Source: Iningainema tapete BLCC-T55
GTDB taxonomy: Bacteria > Cyanobacteriota > Cyanobacteriia > Cyanobacteriales > Nostocaceae
Assembly (NCBI RefSeq): GCF_014698965.1
Contig: NZ_JACXAE010000048.1
Coordinates: forward strand, 62,001 to 126,000
Length of the DNA stretch: 64,000 bases
Direction of reading: 5' to 3'
Shown here: positions 9,932 to 18,840 of the stretch, one piece after another
How the letters are laid out: every line of letters begins with the position of its first letter
Position numbering within the stretch: the first letter of the stretch is position 1
Program-made: the position numbers and the translations under genes
The notes under the pieces: model-generated
Databases searched by the model: none
Told to the model about the DNA's origin: nothing
Seen by the model: only the letters and a program-made list of their open reading frames with translations

Positions 9932-12166
9932 ATGACTAAGGAAATGTTTGAGGGTGAGATACTTATAGCTCAAGCTTCACCGCCAGCAAATCAAACTATA
10001 TTTACAAATCAAACACCGAGCAATGCAAATGCAACCGACAACGCTGCTTATGAACTAGGTGTAAAGTTTCAGAGTGCTAAGGTTGGTAGAATTACCGCCA
10101 TTCGCTATTGGAAAGCGGCAAGTGAAACTGGCTCTCATTCTGGCAAAATCTGGTCATCAACTGGTAGTCTGTTGGCAAGTGTTACTTTTACGAACGAGAC
10201 AGCCTCCGGTTGGCAGCAGCAAGCACTTACCACTCCACTCAACATTCAAGCCAACACAACCTACGTAGTATCCGTCAACGTCAATAGCCATTTCCCGATT
10301 AGTTACAACGCATTATCAAGTTCAGTGGTTAACGGAGATCTTAGTACAATCGCTGACGGTAATAATGCAGTGTTTGGTAGTCCAGGTACTTTGCCAACTA
10401 ATTCCTACCAAAACAGTAACTATTTTCGCGACATAGTATTTGTTGTCAGTAGTACCATCTCTAAAGTAAGTGGTGATAATCAAACTGGTACGGCAGGAGC
10501 TGCTTTAGCTAACCCATTTGTAGTGAGAGTTCAAGACAGTGCTGGTAATCCCCAGTCAGGAGTTACAGTCAACTTTGCAGTTACTAGTGGTGGAGGATCG
10601 GTTTCACCTACTAGTGCGGTAACAGGTGCAAATGGTCAGGCTAGCACAGTGTTGACTCTGGGGACAACACCAGGTGTAGGTAATGGTGTAACGGCAACGG
10701 CTTCGGGTATAGGCAGTGTTAGCTTTAGTGCTTCATCTACTCCGGCGACTTCTAATGCTATTTATTTAGAAAACCAAAAACCAGGTACAACAAACTGGCG
10801 GATCACCAATCAAACTTACAATGAAATTGCCGCCTATGCAACAGCAACAAGTGTAAATAAGGGAGGTTCGCTGCCGATCAAAGTTTCTCTAGCAAATCCC
10901 GGACAATTCACAATTGATGTCTACCGCTTGGGTTACTACGGAGGTAATGGCGGTAGGCTGATATTAAGCAGCGGTGCTCTCAATGGAATTACTCAACCAG
11001 AATGTACAATTACTGACGAAACTACCAGACTTGTTGAGTGTGACTGGTCAACTTCTTACACTTTAGCCGTCGGCTCTGACTGGACTAGTGGGCTGTATAT
11101 TGCCAAGCTAACTGACAGTGGTACTGGTAAGCAAACACAAGTGTGGTTTGTCGTCCGTGATGATAGCAGCACTTCAGATATATTGTTCCAGAGCAGCTTT
11201 ACCACTTTCTTGGCTTACAGCAATACTGGTGGTTACAGCATGTACCCATTTAATAGTATTGATGGTCAAAGAGCGCTGAAACTTTCCTACGACCGACCAT
11301 TCTCGGAAACCACCACTCAGCCTTTTGAGTTTAACACCCTACTACGTTGGGAATACAACATGGCGCGGTGGTTAGAGTCCCAAAGTTATGATGTTACCTA
11401 CGTCACTAACATGGATGTCCACTCCAATCCGCAACTACTCGGTAAGCACAAAGTATTCTTATCAGTGGGACACGATGAGTACTGGTCGCTAGATGAGCGC
11501 AATAATGTTGAACAAGCTCGCGATTCTGGAGTCAACTTAGCATTTTTCTCTGCTAATAGTGCTTACTGGCGTGTGCGTTTTGAGAATGGTAGTGTTGGCG
11601 GAACCAACCGAGTAATGGTTTGCTACAAGAGTGCCGCCACAAGTGCTGAACCAACTACCAAGTTCCGTAACGTACTAAATAATCGTCCGGAAAGTGCCTT
11701 GCTAGGAGTGATGTACGTAGGTGATAAAGATATTGTCTACGCAGGGTTCGATTTTGTGGTGAAGAACAGTAGCGATTCTTACTACGCTAATACTAATCTG
11801 CAAGACGGTGATGTATTAAGTCAATTAGTAGGCTTTGAATGGGATAGAATCAATGCCAATGCATCCCCATCTGGGCTGGTGATTCTTGGTGAATCGCAGT
11901 TTCCCACATCGCAAAATCTAGATGCTACCGATCTAGAAGGTTTCCCCAGTGGAACCGATCCCCGGATTGCACATGCCGTTCGCTACACTGCGCCTAGTGG
12001 TGCAAAAGTCTTTTCCACTGGCTCGATTCAGTGGATGTGGGGACTGGATAGTGATGGTGTCAGTGGATTTCGCGAAGATATTCGTGCCAAGCAAATTGCT
12101 GTCAATGTCTTTGCCAGCATGGGAGCTAGACCCCAAACTCCCAGCGCTAACATTGTTGTGCCTTAA
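9932..12166 (+). CDS. DUF4082 / Ig-like / N,N-dimethylformamidase-large-subunit-like protein
   Basis: Multidomain protein of 744 aa. Residues about 16–170 look like DUF4082 (ELGVKFQSAKVGRITAIRYWKAASETGSHSGKIW). Residues about 175–275 form an invasin-type Ig-like domain (GTAGAALANPFVVRVQDSAGNPQSG). The rest resembles the large subunit of N,N-dimethylformamidase (FTIDVYRLGYYGG...VFLSVGHDEYW). There is no visible signal peptide, although these domains are usually extracellular. A paralog without the Ig-like domain lies at 15580. It probably forms a two-gene unit with the Tat-signal gene 31 nt downstream. Whether the C-terminal region has amidase activity is unknown. Confidence 0.78.
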   Translation: MTKEMFEGEILIAQASPPANQTIFTNQTPSNANATDNAAYELGVKFQSAKVGRITAIRYWKAASETGSHSGKIWSSTGSLLASVTFTNETASGWQQQALTTPLNIQANTTYVVSVNVNSHFPISYNALSSSVVNGDLSTIADGNNAVFGSPGTLPTNSYQNSNYFRDIVFVVSSTISKVSGDNQTGTAGAALANPFVVRVQDSAGNPQSGVTVNFAVTSGGGSVSPTSAVTGANGQASTVLTLGTTPGVGNGVTATASGIGSVSFSASSTPATSNAIYLENQKPGTTNWRITNQTYNEIAAYATATSVNKGGSLPIKVSLANPGQFTIDVYRLGYYGGNGGRLILSSGALNGITQPECTITDETTRLVECDWSTSYTLAVGSDWTSGLYIAKLTDSGTGKQTQVWFVVRDDSSTSDILFQSSFTTFLAYSNTGGYSMYPFNSIDGQRALKLSYDRPFSETTTQPFEFNTLLRWEYNMARWLESQSYDVTYVTNMDVHSNPQLLGKHKVFLSVGHDEYWSLDERNNVEQARDSGVNLAFFSANSAYWRVRFENGSVGGTNRVMVCYKSAATSAEPTTKFRNVLNNRPESALLGVMYVGDKDIVYAGFDFVVKNSSDSYYANTNLQDGDVLSQLVGFEWDRINANASPSGLVILGESQFPTSQNLDATDLEGFPSGTDPRIAHAVRYTAPSGAKVFSTGSIQWMWGLDSDGVSGFREDIRAKQIAVNVFASMGARPQTPSANIVVP

Positions 12167-12197
12167 GTAAGATTTTCAAGCAAGAGGAATGCAGGTT

Positions 12198-13187
12198 ATG
12201 AATTTGAGAATTAGACGTAGACGATTTGGGCAGTTAGCGATCGCCAGTGCCGCCACAGCTGCGATCGCCAACCTCGGTAGTAAAGCTGTTGCACAACAGT
12301 CTGAAGTCATTTTAGGGGTACGTCTGGGGAAAAGCAGCGGCGGCGGCGGCCTTTTAGGAGGTATAGTCTCTTCCATTACCGATCTCGCCAACAACACCCC
12401 AGCAATCACACTGATAACTTCCGACTTAGTATCTGGTAGAGAGATATCAGTCATTGATCTACCGTCAATAGCCGTTGATAACATCAGTACAGTCGTTGAA
12501 ACTGTAGCAAAAGCCGCTACTACCGCACTGAGAGAACGGATCACTGGTTTAACAACCTTATCAGATAACACATTAGTGATTGCCTCTGTCTCACAATCTC
12601 GCAATGGCAACGTCACGAGGTTAGTCTTTAGCGATCCTAGCTCTTCTAGACCTAAAAATAGTTTAAAACTCTCAGGATTTCCAACCAACAACAGTACGGT
12701 TGAAAGTATTTTGAGTACCAACGACAATAATCTCCTCAGTGTAATTAGTCTTAATAACGCCATTACACCTTTTGATTTTGCCTCTATTGATCCCAGAACA
12801 GGTAGAGTAACTCCAGGTGCAGAATTAGCTTTACCTGCTGTGGAATTAGATCGACGATACAGTAATCTTGCTAGCTCCCCAGATGGAACAATTTACGCTA
12901 CCACCCTTGGTAGAGAAGGTGTCACAACTTTGGTGCAAGTGGATTTGGAGAACAGATTAACAATTAATGGCAGAGGCAGAATTAATAGATTAGTGCCATT
13001 GAGCTTTGAAAATGAACCTTTAGAAAATGATTTGTTAAGCTTAGCCTTCTCTCGCTCTGGTCAACTTTACGCACTTGCTAATCCTAATTATGAGGCAACT
13101 AATTCTCTATTTAGTGTCGATCCTAGAAGCGGAGTGCTGACACTTTTGAGAAAATTTGATGCCTCCAAAATTACATTTCCCAAGTGA
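12198..13187 (+). CDS. Tat-signal exported protein, propeller-like, function unknown
   Basis: Protein of 329 aa. It starts with a twin-arginine signal (RRRRFGQLAIASAATAAIAN, then a cut near AVAQ), implying folded export. The mature part has repeated beta-rich segments (SSPDGTIYATTLGREG; LYALANPNYEATNSLFSVDP), suggesting a beta-propeller-like fold. I chose the ATG at 12198 rather than 12189 because the paralog at 17593 aligns from MNLRIRRRRFG and has a stop at the equivalent of the earlier ATG. Being duplicated together with the neighbouring DUF4082 protein suggests the two act together. Confidence 0.7.
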   Translation: MNLRIRRRRFGQLAIASAATAAIANLGSKAVAQQSEVILGVRLGKSSGGGGLLGGIVSSITDLANNTPAITLITSDLVSGREISVIDLPSIAVDNISTVVETVAKAATTALRERITGLTTLSDNTLVIASVSQSRNGNVTRLVFSDPSSSRPKNSLKLSGFPTNNSTVESILSTNDNNLLSVISLNNAITPFDFASIDPRTGRVTPGAELALPAVELDRRYSNLASSPDGTIYATTLGREGVTTLVQVDLENRLTINGRGRINRLVPLSFENEPLENDLLSLAFSRSGQLYALANPNYEATNSLFSVDPRSGVLTLLRKFDASKITFPK

Positions 13188-13197
13188 GTAAATTAAA

Positions 13198-13220
13198 GGG
13201 ACGGGCAAGATGCCCATCCC
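13198..13220 (+). terminator. Short GC hairpin after the Tat-protein gene
   Basis: GGGACGGGCA and TGCCCATCCC pair with one mismatch around a short loop, 11 nt after the stop codon. There is no clear T tract. It may be a dispersed repeat serving as a terminator. Confidence 0.4.
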
Positions 13221-13258
13221 AAAAGAATGCTATTTGCTTTTCTTGTGGGGTAGGCTTC

Positions 13259-13368
13259 TATACCAGTCCTAAATGATTTGTAAACACAACAACTTCTTCT
13301 TGGCGCTCTTGGCGTCTTGGCGGTTCATTAAAAAAAGTAATGTTTGTAACTCAGATAGGATTCCTATA
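13259..13368. mobile_element. MITE-like element A with 27-bp imperfect terminal inverted repeats
   Basis: The left end (TATACCAGTCCTAAATGATT...) and the right end (...GATAGGATTCCTATA) pair at 19 of 27 positions, counted by eye. Both ends finish in TATA. The core carries a TTGGCG(T/C)TC-type tandem repeat rather than a gene. Elements at 54319 and 54418 have the same type of ends but different cores. TA-rich outer ends would fit IS630/Tc1-type mobilisation, which is inference. Confidence 0.6.
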
Positions 13369-13452
13369 GCCTGCCCTTTCAGCAATGCCCACCATCCCCA
13401 GGTTTTGTGCGGCAAAATCCTACACACACTGACTATTTAAGGAGCAAAAAAC

Positions 13453-14232
13453 ATGAATTTACAAACACCAGAACGGCAATCAGTAAGTATAATTGTTCCT
13501 TGTTTTAATGAATCTGAAGGAATAGAATCATTACGAAAAAAACTACTTCCGGTAGTAGATAAACTACGCTTAGTTAGGTCAGTTGAAGTAATTTGTGTTG
13601 ACGATGGTAGTACCGATGATACTTTTGCAAAGCTAGAACAACACCTTGGACAACATGCTCAGATTATCCGTCACCAGAAGAACAAAGGACTTTCGGCAGC
13701 AATCCGGACTGGCTTTGCGCAATCGACGGGAAAAATTATCTGCACAATTGATAGTGACTGTACTTACGATCCAATTTATCTTGTTGCTCTCTTGAATTTA
13801 ATGCAAACAGACGTAGATATTGTCACGGCGTCTCCTTATCATCCTAAAGGAAGGGTAAAAAATGTTCCTGAGTGGCGTCTATTTCTGAGTAAAGGTTTGT
13901 CACAGCTTTATAGATTTGTATTGCCACAAAGACTTTATACCTATACAAGTATGTTTCGAGCATACCGTAGGGAAGTATTAGAAACTGTGCCAGTTACTTA
14001 TCCAGGATTTTTAGGTCTTGTGGAGATTTTAGCTGAAGCTATGTTGCGTGGATATAAAGTAGCAGAATACCCAACGGAATTAACTAATCGGGTATATGGG
14101 CAGTCGAAGTTACGTGTTTTCCGAGTTATTAGGAGTCATTTAAAGTATATTGGTAAGTTGATTGTTCGGCAATTACTTCCACAAAAAAATACCAAAGTAT
14201 TGCAATATAAGTACACCAAAAATAACTTATGA
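13453..14232 (+). CDS. Glycosyltransferase family 2, DPM1-like
   Basis: GT-A fold transferase of 259 aa. Visible motifs are VSIIVPCFNESEGI at the N-terminus, VDDGSTDDT for nucleotide binding, and TIDSDCTYDP as the DxD-type metal site. No C-terminal membrane helix is obvious, which fits the soluble dolichol/polyprenyl-phosphate mannose synthase subgroup. It could load the lipid-linked sugar donor used by the GT-C enzyme at 8083. An RBS-like AAGGAG precedes the ATG, and its last 4 nt overlap the 2-epimerase gene. Confidence 0.82.
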   Translation: MNLQTPERQSVSIIVPCFNESEGIESLRKKLLPVVDKLRLVRSVEVICVDDGSTDDTFAKLEQHLGQHAQIIRHQKNKGLSAAIRTGFAQSTGKIICTIDSDCTYDPIYLVALLNLMQTDVDIVTASPYHPKGRVKNVPEWRLFLSKGLSQLYRFVLPQRLYTYTSMFRAYRREVLETVPVTYPGFLGLVEILAEAMLRGYKVAEYPTELTNRVYGQSKLRVFRVIRSHLKYIGKLIVRQLLPQKNTKVLQYKYTKNNL

Positions 14233-15314
14233 ACATCGTTACTATACTGGGTGCAAGACCACAGTTTATTAAAGCATCAGTAGTCAGTTCTGCTTTTGCT
14301 CGTGCGGGGATTAATGAAATTATTATTCATACAGGGCAGCATTTTGATTCATTAATGTCCGATGTTTTTTTTCAAGACTTAGATTTGCCTCAACCACACT
14401 ATCATTTGAATATTCATAGTCTCAATCATGGGGCGATGACAGGGCGAATGATGGAGAAAGTAGAAGAAATATTGCTGCAAGAAAAACCTGATTGGGTATG
14501 TGTTTATGGGGATACTAATTCTACATTAGCAGGTGCTTTAGTTGCGGCTAAACTGCATATTCCTCTAGCTCACATAGAAGCGGGATTGCGCAGCTATAAT
14601 CGCCAAATGCCCGAAGAAGTTAATCGAATTGTTACCGATCATCTTTCCCAACTTCTTTTTGCTCCTACCCCTGTGGCTGTGGATTGTCTCCAAAAAGAAG
14701 GAATTCTTCAGGGAGTTCACTTGGTTGGAGATGTGATGATGGATGCGATTTTGAATTATCAGATTTTAGCACAGCAGAAATCTGATATTCTTGCTAAGTA
14801 TCAATTGAAGAAGAATGAATTTTACCTTGCTACTATTCACCGACCTAGTAATACAGACGATCGCCACCGTTTAAGCTCTATCCTCGAAAGTTTCACACAG
14901 TTAGATCAAACAGTTGTTTTTCCGATCCATCCTCGTACTCAATCTCAAATTAATAAGATGGATCTCAATCATTATCTTGCTACTGACTCTATTGTCGCAA
15001 TTCCACCAGTCAGTTACCTTGATATGATCGTGCTAGAAAGTAATTCTTTAAGTGTAATTACTGACTCAGGCGGTATACAAAAAGAAGCTTATATTTTTCA
15101 GCGTCCTTGCTTTACCCTGAGAAATGAGACTGAATGGAAAGAGACTGTAGAAGTAGGCTGGAATAAGTTGGTACAGCCAAACACTTTAAGCGAAGCAGTG
15201 ACTAACTTTACTTTACCATCACAATACCCAAAATTGTATGGTAATGGTGATGCCGCCAAAATAATTACTGGTATATTAACTAGCTTTTGCGGTGGGCGAT
15301 CGCAAAACGAATAG
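14229..15314 (+). CDS. Non-hydrolysing UDP-sugar 2-epimerase (WbpI-type)
   Basis: Protein of 361 aa in the UDP-GlcNAc 2-epimerase family. It starts ILGARPQFIKASVVS, then HTGQHFD, VYGDTNSTLAG and HIEAGLRS, and ends with ITDSGGIQKEA. The opening GARPQFIKA is, as I recall the family, more typical of WbpI than of WecB (which usually has GTRPE). WbpI epimerises UDP-GlcNAc3NAcA to the ManNAc3NAcA form. With the genes at 679–4886 the whole WbpA-B-D-E-I route would be present, although interrupted by about 9 kb. Confidence 0.82.
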   Translation: MNIVTILGARPQFIKASVVSSAFARAGINEIIIHTGQHFDSLMSDVFFQDLDLPQPHYHLNIHSLNHGAMTGRMMEKVEEILLQEKPDWVCVYGDTNSTLAGALVAAKLHIPLAHIEAGLRSYNRQMPEEVNRIVTDHLSQLLFAPTPVAVDCLQKEGILQGVHLVGDVMMDAILNYQILAQQKSDILAKYQLKKNEFYLATIHRPSNTDDRHRLSSILESFTQLDQTVVFPIHPRTQSQINKMDLNHYLATDSIVAIPPVSYLDMIVLESNSLSVITDSGGIQKEAYIFQRPCFTLRNETEWKETVEVGWNKLVQPNTLSEAVTNFTLPSQYPKLYGNGDAAKIITGILTSFCGGRSQNE

Positions 15315-15353
15315 ACATCGACAGAATTTAATTATGTGTCAACTCAAACCCTT

Positions 15354-15381
15354 GTAGAGACGCGAAATTTCGCGTCTCTAC
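15354..15381. repeat. GTAGAGACG variable-core palindrome
   Basis: The 28-bp palindrome has conserved outer arms GTAGAGACG and CGTCTCTAC and the inner core CGAAATTTCG. It lies between the 2-epimerase and the second DUF4082 gene. Other members at 21319, 44701, 51326 and 57595 keep the outer arms but have different cores. Confidence 0.85.
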
Positions 15382-15579
15382 ATTCTTTTTCACGCCTATG
15401 TCTAATGTTGATTTGCATTTTCCTCCGCGAAATTTTAATTTTTGCGTTGTTTAGTTACCAGTGAACAGTTTTCTAGTTAAATATAGAGTAGTAAAGAAAA
15501 ATTTTCTTTTTACTTTTTCCTTATTAAGTGACTATCAGGCAGTTTTCTAGTTAAAAACCTTGACTATCAGGAGTTTTCC

Positions 15580-17550
15580 ATGACTAGGGATTTAGCGCCA
15601 GAAATACTTATAGCTCAAGCTCAACCACCAGCAAATCAAACTATATTTACAACTCAAACACCAGCTGTGCCAAATGATACAGATGGAGTTCCTTACGAAT
15701 TAGGTCTGAAATTTCAAAGTAGTAGAGCAGGTCAAATTACGGCAATTCGTTATTGGAAAGCAGCTAGTGAAACTGGCTCACATGTAGGTAGAATCTGGTC
15801 ATCAACAGGTACTATCCTGGCTAGTGTTAATTTCACTGGGGAAACAGCTTCCGGTTGGCAACAAGCCGCACTTAGCACTCCTGTCAACATTCAAGCAAAC
15901 ACCACCTATGTAGTTACCGTTAATACCAATGGCTTCTTCGCTGTCACATACAACGGTGCGTTGACAAACTCTGTTGTGAACGGAGATCTCAGAACAGTCG
16001 CTGACAATAATAATGGAGTATACGGTAATTCAGGTACTTTCCCAACCAATTCCTACCAGAACAGCAACTATTTCCGCGACATAGTATTTGTTGCCTCTAG
16101 TACGCCGCCGCAGAGTTCTAATGCCATTTCTATAGAAAACCAAAAACCAGGCACGACAAACTGGAGGATTACCAATCAAGCTTATGATGAAATTGCAGGT
16201 TATGCGGGAGCAACGAGTGTAAATAAAGGGGGTTCTTTAGCCATCAAAGTTTCTCTTGCACAACCTGGACAGTTTACTATTGATGTCTACCGCTTGGGCT
16301 ACTACGGAGGCAGCGGCGGTAGGCTGGTATTGAGTAGTGGCGCTCTCAATGGAATTACGCAAAGAGCTTGTAGAGTTACTAACCGTACTACCAGACTTGT
16401 AGAGTGTAACTGGTCAACTTCCTACACTTTAGCCGTCGGCTCTGACTGGACTAGTGGTTTGTACATTGCCAAACTAACTGACAGTAGAACTGGTAAGCAG
16501 TCACAGGTGTGGTTTGTAGTCCGCGACGATAGCAGCACTTCTGATATATTATTCCAAAGTAGTTTTAACACCTTTCTGGCTTATAGCAACTTTGGTCCTG
16601 TGGGCAGTCGTTACAGCTTGTATCCATTTAATAGTACTAATCAGCAAAGAGCTGTTAAGGTTTCCTACGATCGCCCATTCTCAGAAACGACAACTGAAAC
16701 AGGTGAGTTCAATACCTTACTACGTTGGGAATACAACATGATGCGGTGGTTGGAGTCTCAAGGTTATAACGTATCCTACGTTACTAACGTGGATGTTCAC
16801 TCTAACTCACAGTTGCTACTCAAGCACAAAGTATTCTTGTCAGTTGGACATGATGAGTACTGGTCGAAAGAACAGCGTGATTATGTTGAGCAAGCTCGTG
16901 ATGCTGGAGTCAATTTGGCGTTTTTCTCAGCGAATACTGCCTATTGGCGTGTGCGTTTTGAGAACAGCACTATTAATGGGCAGCCCAACCGAGTGATGGT
17001 TTGTTACAAACAAGCAGCTACAGCAAGTGAACCCACAGATAAGTTTCGTAGCCAACTGAATAATCGTCCGGAAAGCGCCTTACTAGGGGTGATGTATGTT
17101 GGTGATGAAGATGTTGTCTACGCAGGGTTCGATTTTGTTGTTAAAAATAGCAGCGATCCTTACTATGCCAACACTGGACTGAACGACAACGATCGGCTGA
17201 GTAGGTTAGTGGGTTTTGAATGGGATAGAATCAACGCAAATGCATCTCCAAACGGACTGGTTATTCTGGGTGAGTCGCAATTTCCGGGAGCAGCATCTGA
17301 TTTAGATGCTACTGATCTTGAAGGTTTTCCAGCTAACACTGACCCCCGAATCGCACATGCAGTTCGCTACACTGCACCCAGTGGTGCTAAGGTGTTTTCT
17401 ACCGGCTCAATTCAGTGGATGTGGGGACTAGACAGTGATGGTGTTGATGGACCTCGCGAAGATAATCGTGCCAAGCAAATAGCTGTCAATGTCTTTGCCA
17501 GTATGGGCGCTAGACCTGTAACTCCCAGCGCAAACATTATTGTGCCTTAA
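15580..17550 (+). CDS. DUF4082 / N,N-dimethylformamidase-large-subunit-like protein, paralog
   Basis: This 656-aa protein is closely similar to the product of the gene at 9932 over the DUF4082 domain (about residues 15–170) and the C-terminal region (about 180–656). It lacks the Ig-like domain of that paralog, so the two differ by a clean domain gain or loss. Again the N-terminus has no signal peptide (MTRDLAPEILIAQAQPP). The ATG follows a TCAGGAG ribosome site. The 16-bp motif CAGTTTTCTAGTTAAA occurs twice upstream (15468 and 15540). Its partner Tat-signal gene follows after 42 nt. Confidence 0.78.
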   Translation: MTRDLAPEILIAQAQPPANQTIFTTQTPAVPNDTDGVPYELGLKFQSSRAGQITAIRYWKAASETGSHVGRIWSSTGTILASVNFTGETASGWQQAALSTPVNIQANTTYVVTVNTNGFFAVTYNGALTNSVVNGDLRTVADNNNGVYGNSGTFPTNSYQNSNYFRDIVFVASSTPPQSSNAISIENQKPGTTNWRITNQAYDEIAGYAGATSVNKGGSLAIKVSLAQPGQFTIDVYRLGYYGGSGGRLVLSSGALNGITQRACRVTNRTTRLVECNWSTSYTLAVGSDWTSGLYIAKLTDSRTGKQSQVWFVVRDDSSTSDILFQSSFNTFLAYSNFGPVGSRYSLYPFNSTNQQRAVKVSYDRPFSETTTETGEFNTLLRWEYNMMRWLESQGYNVSYVTNVDVHSNSQLLLKHKVFLSVGHDEYWSKEQRDYVEQARDAGVNLAFFSANTAYWRVRFENSTINGQPNRVMVCYKQAATASEPTDKFRSQLNNRPESALLGVMYVGDEDVVYAGFDFVVKNSSDPYYANTGLNDNDRLSRLVGFEWDRINANASPNGLVILGESQFPGAASDLDATDLEGFPANTDPRIAHAVRYTAPSGAKVFSTGSIQWMWGLDSDGVDGPREDNRAKQIAVNVFASMGARPVTPSANIIVP

Positions 17551-17592
17551 AAATATCGGCAATCCATTTTTAAGTAATTAGGAATGTAAGTT

Positions 17593-18558
17593 ATGAATCT
17601 GAGAATTAGACGTAGAAGATTTGGACAGTTAGCTCTAGCCAGTGCCGCCACAGCTGCGATCGCCAACCTGGGAACTAAAGCAGTTGCTCAATCACCTGCT
17701 AATCTTTTTGGTATACGCTTTAGCAGTGGTAGTGGTCCTCGCACTATTGAAGATGTCTCATCAGTGACAAATGTAGTTAATACTACACCAGAATTAACCC
17801 TGTTTTCTACCAACGTAGCAACGGGTAGCACGATTGCTACTCTTCCAATTCCAACTACGACTGTTAGCAACCAAAATGCGCCAATTAATCTGACACCAAC
17901 ACTAACACCAGTTGAGTCGATAGAAGAGCGGTTAACTAGTCTGACTAACCAATCCGATGGCATCTTAGTCAGTACTGTTGTATCATCTACAGATGATGGC
18001 GTTGCTACAAGGTTGGTTTTTACGAATCCTAACTCCTCTCAATCTCCAACTAGTGTGAGACTTTCAGGATTTCCCAATAATAATAGTACGGTTGAAAGTT
18101 TAGTGGCAACCAGAGCAAACAGCCTGATTGGTTTAATTAGTACAAATGCAAGCGTATTACCTTTTGAATTGGCAACTATTGATCGTACCACAGGCAATGT
18201 AATTTCAGGTGCTAGCTCTGGTCTACCTAGACTAGATCCAACCAGAGGTTACGGTACTCTGGCTCAATCCCCAGATGGAACAATTTACATTGTCACGACT
18301 GGAAGAGAAGGTACAGCAACTTTAGCACAATTTAACGTTGGCAGCGGGATTAGCACAACAGTGCCATTAACCTTTAACAACAAACCTTTAGGAAATGGCT
18401 TGTTGAGCTTAACTATCTCTCCATCTGGTGAATTCTATGCGCTTGCCAATCCTAATTATCAAGAAGTTAATTCTCTGTTCACCCTCGATCCGAGAACAGG
18501 AGTGTTGACTTTGGTGAGGCAATTCGATGCCGATCAAATTACTTTTACGGCTTTGTAA
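17593..18558 (+). CDS. Tat-signal exported protein, propeller-like, paralog
   Basis: This 321-aa paralog of the product at 12198 has a nearly identical twin-arginine leader (RRRRFGQLALASAATAAIAN) and the same C-terminal motifs (FYALANPNYQEVNSLFTLDP; LSGFPNNNSTVESL). The central region is more diverged. With the gene at 15580 it repeats the order of the first pair, so the two-gene unit was duplicated as a block with the GT2 and epimerase genes between the copies. Confidence 0.7.
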   Translation: MNLRIRRRRFGQLALASAATAAIANLGTKAVAQSPANLFGIRFSSGSGPRTIEDVSSVTNVVNTTPELTLFSTNVATGSTIATLPIPTTTVSNQNAPINLTPTLTPVESIEERLTSLTNQSDGILVSTVVSSTDDGVATRLVFTNPNSSQSPTSVRLSGFPNNNSTVESLVATRANSLIGLISTNASVLPFELATIDRTTGNVISGASSGLPRLDPTRGYGTLAQSPDGTIYIVTTGREGTATLAQFNVGSGISTTVPLTFNNKPLGNGLLSLTISPSGEFYALANPNYQEVNSLFTLDPRTGVLTLVRQFDADQITFTAL

Positions 18559-18579
18559 AGTAATTTGAGCATAGGCTTT

Positions 18580-18617
18580 CCAAAGCGTGTAACTAGTTTT
18601 ACAATTACACGTTTTGG
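18580..18617 (+). terminator. Hairpin after the second Tat-protein gene
   Basis: CCAAAGCGTGTAA and TTACACGTTTTGG pair over 13 positions, one of them a G·T wobble, with a 12-nt loop. It starts 21 nt after the stop codon. It has no strong T tract, so it is only a candidate terminator. Confidence 0.45.
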
Positions 18618-18840
18618 AAAACTTATTTGATTTAAGCGATCGCATTAATTTTACTTTAGGAAAATATATATATAGCAATCTTCGTAATTAAATTTTTAGT
18701 CATCGTAAAAATATTCACAACTGTGGTAATGTGTTAATTGGTTAAAGACCATCCCGTGAAGAAATCAATCCCCTAGAACGGATGTTCTAAAAATTACCAG
18801 GTCATCTATCCGCAACCATTTACTCAAGGTAAAAACAGTT

